Assembly: GCA_022447095.1 (NCBI GenBank)
Contig: JAKUUP010000008.1
Location: 1-51,889 of the forward strand
DNA from: Candidatus Thalassarchaeum betae
Lineage (GTDB): Archaea; Thermoplasmatota; Poseidoniia; Poseidoniales; Thalassarchaeaceae
Direction: 5' to 3'
DNA length: 51,889 nt
Shown: positions 18,616-24,523 of the stretch, piece after piece
Layout: each line of letters begins with the position of its first letter
Position numbering within the stretch: the stretch's first letter is position 1
Program-made: the position numbers and the translations under genes
Notes under the pieces: model-generated
Told to the model about the DNA's origin: nothing
Database searches by the model: none
What the model saw: only the letters and a program-made list of their open reading frames with translations

Positions 18616-19296
18616 ATGTCTAGAAGGAGCAGGGTGACAGCGCCCAAGGGCAAGGACGAGGATGTCCGTCTGATGGCTGCTCTAATCACATTCGGGGTGA
18701 CGAGTATTGTTTTCTTCAGCGTCATATTTCTGGCCCCTCCGGTCAAGGTCGGGCCGTCTGAGGGCGAGCTCGCGCCAGATTTCACAGCTCAAGCTTACAA
18801 TGGAGTAAGTTGGAACGACTTTCGCCTTTCAGAGTTGTTCAACAAGAGTTGGGAAGAGGGTGGTGACGGCAATTGGATCTTGATACAGTACATCGACACG
18901 GACTGCCCGTACTGTTGGACCGAGGGAGGGGAGATGAGTGAGTTGCACTCACAGTGGGGCCAAGATGTTACATTCGTCACAGTAGTTTTGGAATTGAGCA
19001 TAGGGGGGCATGAAAGCAGCACTGCCGAGATCGAGGCCTTCAGGGACAAGACGTCCCACGATGGTTGTAAGGGCGGCTCGGTGAACTGTGCCGACAGGCC
19101 TGGCTCCCCACACTCGTGGCTTTACGTCGATGACCTCGCTGGGAGGACTGATGGGGACTGGGAGATTCCCGGTACTCCGTTCTCGGCTCTGCTGCAGCCT
19201 GACGGTATCGTAGCTTGGAATCACAATCAGCCCGAAAACCATCCCACCGGCGAAGAGATGGGCGGAGCGCTCCAGAGACTGGTCGGTGGTTCCTGA
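18616..19296 (+). CDS. membrane-anchored thioredoxin-like protein (CPYC)
   Basis: The 226-residue protein has a basic N-terminus, one transmembrane helix (about 18-41) and a TlpA/redoxin-type domain outside the cell. The domain starts at GELAPDFTAQAYNG. The active-site motif is DTDCPYC with cysteines 97 and 100, followed by helix residues SELHSQWGQDVTFVTVV. GTPFSALLQPDGIVAW matches the thioredoxin cis-Pro region and the following strand. It overlaps the next gene, a VKOR-family protein, as TGATG, so the two are probably translated together. I infer that it passes disulfides to exported proteins and is reoxidised by the VKOR partner. A reductase role is also possible. Confidence 0.82.
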   Translation: MSRRSRVTAPKGKDEDVRLMAALITFGVTSIVFFSVIFLAPPVKVGPSEGELAPDFTAQAYNGVSWNDFRLSELFNKSWEEGGDGNWILIQYIDTDCPYCWTEGGEMSELHSQWGQDVTFVTVVLELSIGGHESSTAEIEAFRDKTSHDGCKGGSVNCADRPGSPHSWLYVDDLAGRTDGDWEIPGTPFSALLQPDGIVAWNHNQPENHPTGEEMGGALQRLVGGS

Positions 19297-19865
19297 TGGC
19301 AGTTCTAGACCCACCTCTGATGTTATTCATCGCCGGACTTGGAGTTGGATCGGTGATGGCGTCTATCGCTAGGTCGAGGAATGGCGAGGAAGGCACCCAA
19401 ATGATGCTCAATGCCGGCCTCGCATTCATCGGGGTCGGGCTGATGTCTTCAGGCTGGACTTATGCCATTCACAACTCACTACTTGCCTCCGGGGCGTCGT
19501 CTATGTGCGCCTCAGAGGGCCTAGTCCAATGCGGATCTGTAATCGGTGATCCGAACTGGAACAACCTCTTCGGGATCCCTTGGGGAATCACGGGGCTAAT
19601 ATCGTTCAGCCTGCTGCTCTTCCTCTTCCTGTCCCTCCGCATGGACATGCACGCGAAGTGGTCAGAGACGTTCACCAACCTCTCTTGGTACGCAGGCCTA
19701 GCCGGCCTGCCCTTCGTTGCATTCCTCGTTTTCGTCGAACTCACCCAAGTCGACGGAGCACCTCACATCTGCCCCTTCTGCACGGTTGCACACCTATCGC
19801 TGATTGGATTCTTAGTCACCGCTTACCTCCTGCGTGGTCGCAGAGAAAGCAGCAACTGGACTTAG
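19296..19865 (+). CDS. vitamin K epoxide reductase (VKOR) family disulfide-forming membrane protein
   Basis: The 189-residue protein has about five transmembrane segments. The four VKOR cysteines are all visible: Cys71 and Cys79 in SMCASEGLVQCGSV (seven residues apart, as in human VKOR Cys43/Cys51) and the quinone-side Cys159-Pro-Phe-Cys162 in HICPFCTVAH. FGIPWGITG after the first pair is another family hallmark. Such proteins oxidise a thioredoxin-like partner and hand electrons to a quinone. The ATG at 19296 overlaps the stop of the thioredoxin-like gene (TGATG), which decides the start. This pair is the likely route to extracellular disulfides for the cysteine-containing surface proteins of this organism. 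Confidence 0.87.
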   Translation: MAVLDPPLMLFIAGLGVGSVMASIARSRNGEEGTQMMLNAGLAFIGVGLMSSGWTYAIHNSLLASGASSMCASEGLVQCGSVIGDPNWNNLFGIPWGITGLISFSLLLFLFLSLRMDMHAKWSETFTNLSWYAGLAGLPFVAFLVFVELTQVDGAPHICPFCTVAHLSLIGFLVTAYLLRGRRESSNWT

Positions 19866-19924
19866 AAAAAACCACGCGCAACACGACCCGATGGACTCAA
19901 GGGGGGCCCTAGGGTCGCGCGGCC

Positions 19925-20866
19925 ATGGAACTGGTAACAGGCGGTGCCGGGTTCATCGGCTCTCACCTAGTGGATTCCCTAGTAGACCAGGGCAAGCGCG
20001 TGCGGGTGCTCGACAACTTCAGCAGCGGGCGAGAAGAGTTCCTCTCTCATCATTCGGACGCGGAGATGGTCGAAATCGTCAGGGCCGACCTCTTGGACCT
20101 CGAATCGGTGAAGTCAGCGATGAACGGGGTTGAGACCGTCCACCACATGGCTGCCAACCCCGATATCAGGCTCGGCACCGAAGTCACGGATACGGATCTC
20201 AGACAAGGCACCATCGCCACCTACAACGTGCTTGAATCAATGCGTCTCGCCGGTGTAAGTAGGATCTCGTTCTCGTCGTCCTCAGCCGTTTACGGGGAGG
20301 CTGTTCAGATGCCCACACCTGAGACCTACGGCCCGATTAAGCCGATTTCTCTCTACGGCGCGTCAAAGCTGGCCTCCGAGGCCCTCATCACCGCATGGTG
20401 CGGAACCTTCGGTGCTAAGGCCTGGATTCACAGATTCGCGAACATCGTGGGCCCGAGAGGAACACATGGCGTAATCTACGACTTCGTCCACAAACTCAGG
20501 GCAGATCCAACACGTCTCGAGGTTCTCGGCGATGGCCTTCAGGAGAAGTCGTACATGTCTGCTGAAGACTGCGTCAGCGCCATGCTTCACCTCGTCAACG
20601 GCGTCGATGAAGATGTGAACCTGTATAACCTAGGAACCGGCGACACCTGCTCTGTCCGCCGCATCGCCGAGATAGTGGTCGAAGAGAGTGGTCTCGATCG
20701 TGTCTCGATCGAGTACACCGGTGGTAAGCGAGGCTGGGCCGGAGACGTCCCGAAGACCTCTCTTGAGGTACAGTGCCTACTCTCTACGGGCTTCGTTCCC
20801 AATATGCAATCCGAGGCAGCAATAAGGCACACTGCGCGAGCACTCATTGACGAAATCGGCCTCTGA
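19925..20866 (+). CDS. NAD-dependent sugar epimerase/dehydratase (GalE-like)
   Basis: The 313-residue extended short-chain dehydrogenase has the Rossmann motif TGGAGFIGSHL at the very N-terminus, DNFSSG for the ribose, the catalytic SSSAVYGE segment, and YGASK with the catalytic Tyr and Lys. Later, IHRFANIVGPRGTHG and the GLQEKSYM segment match UDP-sugar epimerases. The likely reaction is UDP-glucose/galactose-type C4 epimerisation for surface glycans or lipids. A related dehydratase cannot be excluded from motifs alone. The start at 19925 is the only sensible one, since the Rossmann motif begins at residue 5. Confidence 0.85.
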   Translation: MELVTGGAGFIGSHLVDSLVDQGKRVRVLDNFSSGREEFLSHHSDAEMVEIVRADLLDLESVKSAMNGVETVHHMAANPDIRLGTEVTDTDLRQGTIATYNVLESMRLAGVSRISFSSSSAVYGEAVQMPTPETYGPIKPISLYGASKLASEALITAWCGTFGAKAWIHRFANIVGPRGTHGVIYDFVHKLRADPTRLEVLGDGLQEKSYMSAEDCVSAMLHLVNGVDEDVNLYNLGTGDTCSVRRIAEIVVEESGLDRVSIEYTGGKRGWAGDVPKTSLEVQCLLSTGFVPNMQSEAAIRHTARALIDEIGL

Positions 20867-20944
20867 GCACAAGCGTCGAAGGCATCAACTCGATGGCTGT
20901 TCCGGCATTCCCCTTTCATAACCCAATGACCCGGGGCTCATCGC

Positions 20945-21694
20945 ATGAGTAAGCGGTGGTATCAGGACAACAGGCGCGACGCATGGCGTCGAATAGCCCG
21001 TTCCAAAGGATATCGAACCCGCTCCGCGTACAAACTCAAGCAGATTCAGGAGCGTTTCGGCATCCTCCGCAAGGGAGATGTGGTGCTGGATGTGGGCTGC
21101 CATCCAGGCGGTTGGACTCAAGTAGCGGTCGAGGAAGTAGGAGAAGAGGGATTAGTCATCGGTGTCGACTTGCTCGCGACCTCACCCGTCGAAGGTGCTC
21201 AAATCATCATCGGAGACGTCACCGAGGAGGGGACCATGGGCCAGATCAGGGATGCTCTAGGTGAGCGTGAATTTAACGTGGTCGTCAGTGATATTTCCCC
21301 CAATCTGACAGGACGCTACGATACCGATCAGACCATCTCCCTAGAACTCTCCACTCTGGTTCTGGATGCTTCCATGGAATTCATCCCGTCCGGAGGAAGT
21401 TTCGTCACGAAGATCTTCCAAGGAACAGGGATCGAAGGACTGATTGATGCCGCTAAAGACCGGTTCTCCAACGTACAAAGGTACTCTCCAACTGCAAGCA
21501 GGAGCGCTTCCTCAGAGACTTACCTGATCTGCCAAAACAGACTTTCCCAACCACGGGCTCGGGCTCAGGGCAAGAGCGCCTTGGAGCAGGTCCAACTGCA
21601 TCTCTCCGATTTGGGCATCGTAGTCGAGAAAGAGGAAGACGATATCGAATTCAAAGTCGGTTTCAAACGACTGCGAAAACGTGAGGAAGACTGA
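20945..21694 (+). CDS. rlmE: FtsJ/RlmE-family rRNA 2'-O-methyltransferase
   Basis: The 249-residue enzyme methylates a ribose 2'-OH in 23S rRNA using SAM. The K-D-K-E catalytic tetrad is visible as Lys30 (RSAYKL), Asp116 (VVSDISPN), Lys156 (FVTKIFQG) and Glu191 (SSETYLIC). The SAM motif is VVLDVGCHPGGWTQVA. A C-terminal tail of about 50 residues after the methyltransferase fold (LEQVQLHLSDLGIVVEKEED...) is longer than in bacterial RlmE, and its role is unclear. The stop codon directly abuts the stop of the convergent cupin gene with no base between. Confidence 0.92.
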   Translation: MSKRWYQDNRRDAWRRIARSKGYRTRSAYKLKQIQERFGILRKGDVVLDVGCHPGGWTQVAVEEVGEEGLVIGVDLLATSPVEGAQIIIGDVTEEGTMGQIRDALGEREFNVVVSDISPNLTGRYDTDQTISLELSTLVLDASMEFIPSGGSFVTKIFQGTGIEGLIDAAKDRFSNVQRYSPTASRSASSETYLICQNRLSQPRARAQGKSALEQVQLHLSDLGIVVEKEEDDIEFKVGFKRLRKREED

Positions 21695-22147
21695 TCACTC
21701 TGAATCCCTGTCGTAAGGCTCGATGTTTTGCCATTCTGAAGGGTCCGAGCGAGATACGACAGCATGGACCCAGTCGGTGTCCGAGGTGTTGAATACCTCG
21801 TGAGGCAGTCCTGGCTCGATGTAGAACATGTCGCCCGCACTGTGAATCACGGACTTCCTGCAGCCGGGTCCGTACTCGTGCCTCACGCTCCCCTTCAAGA
21901 GGAAAATCATCACATCGAAATCAACGTGGATGTGAGCCTTGGCAACTCCGCCGGGAGGGATGTAGGCCCTGTTCATAGAAAGCCCCGTAGATGGTGTATT
22001 CTTGCCCGACAAGCCTGCGCCGTACTCGATGTTATTCCAGCCACGTATCTTCTCGATTTGCCTCAGGCTCCATATCCCGCCCTCGTCTTTCACTAATTTT
22101 TCTAGGTCCACCTGTTCGCCTGTCAATGAGACCTCACCCTCGCTCAT
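21695..22147 (-). CDS. cupin-domain protein
   Basis: This small single-domain cupin has about 150 residues. The metal-site motif 1 is AYIPPGGVAKAHIHVDFDVMIFLLKG and motif 2 is GDMFYIEPGLPHEVFN, which together give His residues and an acidic residue for a divalent metal. The C-terminus WVHAVVSRSDPSEW completes the barrel. I prefer the ATG at 22147 (MSEGEVSLTG); an in-frame ATG at 22189 would add 14 residues. Proteins of this type include sugar isomerases, dioxygenases and ligand-binding cupins, and nothing here distinguishes between them. It is convergent with rlmE. Confidence 0.75.
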   Translation of the reverse strand: MSEGEVSLTGEQVDLEKLVKDEGGIWSLRQIEKIRGWNNIEYGAGLSGKNTPSTGLSMNRAYIPPGGVAKAHIHVDFDVMIFLLKGSVRHEYGPGCRKSVIHSAGDMFYIEPGLPHEVFNTSDTDWVHAVVSRSDPSEWQNIEPYDRDSE

Positions 22148-22291
22148 GCTTTCACTTAACCTGCGTAAGGGTACCCGGCTTTGAAACATACTCAGGGCTT
22201 GAAATCGCCCTACTGCTCAGATGTCTCGCCCCTCTACCTCGGTCAACGCTAAAAGGGAGGTGTGGTTCGGCCGCCTCACCGAGGAAGAGCA

Positions 22292-22459
22292 ATGTCAGGA
22301 AGAGCAGTTATCTGCACGTCGTCAGGACTCCCGCTGATTAGCAAGAAGAGTACCGCCTTCCCATGCCCAGAATGCGGCAATTCAATAGGTCGAAGCGAGA
22401 AGTGCAGAGTTCAGTCAGTCATGTACATCTGCACTGAATGTGGCTTCCAAGGCCCTTGA
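22292..22459 (+). CDS. Zn-ribbon RNA-binding protein of translation (COG2888-like), degenerate first zinc site
   Basis: The 55-residue protein is the archaeal Zn-ribbon that typically sits directly upstream of elongation factor 1-beta, as here. It ends in the family signature ICTECGFQGP and has CPEC at 25-28. The family usually carries four CxxC knuckles. Here the first reads Cys8-Thr-Ser-Ser and the third reads Ser35-Glu-Lys-Cys38, so each has lost one cysteine, while the CPEC/CTEC pair is intact. The start at 22292 is fixed by a GAGGAAGAG ribosome-binding-like stretch. The role is presumably ribosome- or tRNA-associated and is not known precisely. Confidence 0.8.
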   Translation: MSGRAVICTSSGLPLISKKSTAFPCPECGNSIGRSEKCRVQSVMYICTECGFQGP

Positions 22460-22472
22460 GAGAGTGATTATG

Positions 22473-22739
22473 ATGGGGCATGTTGTTGTGAAGTACAAGG
22501 TCACTTTTGACCAGCCCGAAGAAGGTAGCCCGGATTACGATGGGATTGCCGTCCAGATAGACGGTTTCGACGAGGTCCAAGCTGTTGAGGTCAAGCCACT
22601 GGCCTTCGGGATGATGTTCATTGAGGTCCAAGCCGTTCTAAGCGAAGGCGAGGGGATTGTGGATGGATTCGAAGACAGGGTCCGTGAGGTAGATCCCCTA
22701 GTGGGGCAGATAGAGGCCCTTGAGATGGGGCGCCTCTGA
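22473..22739 (+). CDS. ef1b: translation elongation factor 1-beta (aEF1B)
   Basis: The 88-residue archaeal nucleotide exchange factor for EF-1alpha is a single ferredoxin-like domain. It starts MGHVVVKYKV, the typical MGxVxV opening. Further along, VEVKPLAFGMMFIEVQAVL matches the conserved PxAFG segment of the family, and the C-terminus GQIEALEMGRL matches the usual VxxxxRL ending. Two consecutive ATG codons (22470 and 22473) are possible starts; the second fits the family. It lies 13 bases after the Zn-ribbon gene and converges on truD with a 4-base gap. Confidence 0.88.
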   Translation: MGHVVVKYKVTFDQPEEGSPDYDGIAVQIDGFDEVQAVEVKPLAFGMMFIEVQAVLSEGEGIVDGFEDRVREVDPLVGQIEALEMGRL

Positions 22740-22743
22740 ACTC

Positions 22744-24141
22744 CTAGTAATGGTCCAACGGAGAGCGCATCAACTCGCGCATCAATACCGTTGCATAGGT
22801 GCCGGGCGGCAGAGTGAATTTGAGTTTGAGGCTGGCCCCGTCAGGATGCCACAGATCGCCCTCCAAAGGGCCCCGCTCCCACCTCTCGGAGAGGGAGGAA
22901 TCCGAGATATATGGAGCCTCCTCGACCGAGAATGACTGGAATGGGACCGACAGCGGCCTGCGAGTCCCCGAGGAGGTCAGCCTCGGAATCCTTGGCACCT
23001 TCCAATTGATGTTGGACAAACCTGTGTCCTCGATGGCCTGCTGCTCCAATTCACCCGGAAGGTCCTCGGCGAAGGATGCACTGTCGCCGGGCAGAGGTCC
23101 AGTGACGGAGAGCCTGCCCAACTGGCAATTTCTCTTGCATCTCTCTAGATTTGACTCACCGACATACGCCATCTTGGAGACATCGATTCTACCGTTGCCC
23201 TGGACGGGGGCCACCAAATCACCGATGATTGGTTCGATGAGTGAGACATCCGCAGCGAGACGAGCTGCGAGAGCATGGTTGAACGTGAGGGACTGCAGGG
23301 AGTGAATTGTCAGCAACTGCAGTGAGTGCGGCAGGCTCCTGTAGGCTTGAAGCCAGTCTTCAGGGTTCTTCAGCAGACTCTCGAGGATTCCCCTTTCGTA
23401 GCCCAGATGGCGAGGTATGATCTCCAAGCATACTTGTGGGTCTCTAGTCTCTCTCCACTTCTCTCTGAAGGCGGCGACGTCCTCGCTCGAATTCTGCCCC
23501 TCCATCCCGAGATAGAGGTCACACGCCCTCTCGTAGTCGTCCTCGACCACGGCCCTTCCAACCTCGGGGGTCACTGGCCTAGTCGCCCCGAACCTCTGAG
23601 GTCCTATCCAGTTGGGGAATGCGTCGGTACCCATTCTCTGGGACATTCTCGACCTGATTTCGTTCACTCTCCTCATAGCCTCCTTACCGTCGATGGGTTT
23701 GCCGTCGGAGTCGCAGCAGCCGCGCAAGGTGATTGTGAATCGGTTCCCGTCGTGGTCACCCATCCCAATCTTCTGATGAGTCCGTCCAATTACCTCTATT
23801 ACTGAGTCTTTGATTGCTATCTGCTCGACCTTGCTTTGAGGGGCGTCAACCACTAGAATCTGAGTTGTCACAGCCCGTTTATCCTTCATTCCGGAAGAAA
23901 AGACTCGCTTCCGAGAGATTCTGCATGCGTCGGCCATGCGCTTGAGGAAGCGATTGGTCTCCCAGTTGGTCAAAGAGGCTCGAACGACTGTGAATCGACC
24001 CTTCGGGTCGAGGGCTGGAATCTTCGCCATCTCCTCAACTCGAAAGTCTTCGACCCGCGACTTGAGGATCCCCCCGGTGCCCTTGCCCTCGGCGGCCCAA
24101 CCAATCAGACCCAAATGCTCCTCTATAGAGGGCTCAGCCAC
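22744..24141 (-). CDS. truD: tRNA pseudouridine synthase D
   Basis: The enzyme isomerises uridine 13 of tRNAs in bacteria, and related sites in archaea and eukaryotes (Pus7). The catalytic motif is GMKDKRAVTTQ with the nucleophilic Asp. Supporting motifs are DFRVEEMA near the N-terminus, GNRFTITLR, and FPNWIGPQRFGATRPVT. I chose the GTG at 24141 (VAEPSIEEHLGL), 13 bases after the rpo11 stop, which gives 465 residues. An in-frame upstream ATG at 24315 would overlap rpo11 by 160 bases and add a low-complexity Ser/Thr/Pro segment that is unlikely to be real. It probably forms an operon with rpo11. Confidence 0.9.
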   Translation of the reverse strand: MAEPSIEEHLGLIGWAAEGKGTGGILKSRVEDFRVEEMAKIPALDPKGRFTVVRASLTNWETNRFLKRMADACRISRKRVFSSGMKDKRAVTTQILVVDAPQSKVEQIAIKDSVIEVIGRTHQKIGMGDHDGNRFTITLRGCCDSDGKPIDGKEAMRRVNEIRSRMSQRMGTDAFPNWIGPQRFGATRPVTPEVGRAVVEDDYERACDLYLGMEGQNSSEDVAAFREKWRETRDPQVCLEIIPRHLGYERGILESLLKNPEDWLQAYRSLPHSLQLLTIHSLQSLTFNHALAARLAADVSLIEPIIGDLVAPVQGNGRIDVSKMAYVGESNLERCKRNCQLGRLSVTGPLPGDSASFAEDLPGELEQQAIEDTGLSNINWKVPRIPRLTSSGTRRPLSVPFQSFSVEEAPYISDSSLSERWERGPLEGDLWHPDGASLKLKFTLPPGTYATVLMRELMRSPLDHY

Positions 24142-24154
24142 GCCGACACCGCCT

Positions 24155-24412
24155 TCATAGTTTGAGTTTGGACAGTTCCTTGGAGATGTCCGAGCAGAGG
24201 CTCTTGAAAACTTTCTCAGCACTCTTGCCTTTGGAGGCCCTGATGTAGAGTTCGGGCTCGTCGAGGTCGGGGTGATTCTGGAAATAGTTTGAGTACTCAA
24301 CATCCTTGCTCTCATTCAGCCTTGAGCGGAATAACTGGAGGGTGGTGTGACTCTCCCCGGAGATCCTCAGGCGTAGTTCGCGACCCTCATTCTTGAGTAC
24401 CTTGACTGGCAT
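24155..24412 (-). CDS. rpo11: DNA-directed RNA polymerase subunit Rpo11 (L)
   Basis: The 85-residue subunit pairs with Rpo3 in the polymerase assembly platform, as bacterial alpha N-terminal domains do. It starts MPVKVLKNEGRELRLRISGE, has HTTLQLFRSRL in the dimer helix, NHPDLDEPELYIRASKGKS matching the family's HPxxxxPxxxIxTxG strand, and a C-terminal Leu/Lys-rich helix. A CTCAAAAGG element centred about 29 bases upstream of the ATG suggests a nearly leaderless transcript. truD follows 13 bases downstream on the same strand. Confidence 0.88.
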   Translation of the reverse strand: MPVKVLKNEGRELRLRISGESHTTLQLFRSRLNESKDVEYSNYFQNHPDLDEPELYIRASKGKSAEKVFKSLCSDISKELSKLKL

Positions 24413-24435
24413 ATGACAGCCGCCCGACCGGCCCG

Positions 24436-24446
24436 CCCCTTTTGAG
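24436..24446 (-). promoter_or_regulatory. TATA-like element of rpo11-truD
   Basis: The minus strand reads CCCTCAAAAGG about 27-30 bases before the rpo11 ATG. A similar GCTAAAAGGG lies upstream of the Zn-ribbon/aEF1B pair (22248-22257), suggesting a shared promoter form. It is called by spacing only. Confidence 0.35.
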
Positions 24447-24490
24447 GGCTTTCCTGACTATGTTGGACCCCCTAGGGTCCAAGTGGAGCC

Positions 24491-24499
24491 TAAGTTATA
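24491..24499 (+). promoter_or_regulatory. TATA box of the second RND exporter gene
   Basis: The motif AAGTTATAC is centred about 28 bases upstream of the ATG at 24524, which would make the transcript leaderless. The same GTTATAC core is found 25 bases upstream of the mini-gene at 34409, so the two sites support one another. Confidence 0.5.
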
Positions 24500-24523
24500 C
24501 ATGGGGTGGTTTTGGCCGCGGCA

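Noticed and set aside
22419-22631. Minus-strand frame overlapping the Zn-ribbon and aEF1B genes
   Set aside because: The two plus-strand proteins are recognised family members occupying the same DNA.
24142-24315. N-terminal extension of TruD from the ATG at 24315
   Set aside because: It would overlap the Rpo11 gene by about 160 bases and encodes low-complexity Ser/Thr/Pro sequence; the GTG at 24141 fits the family.
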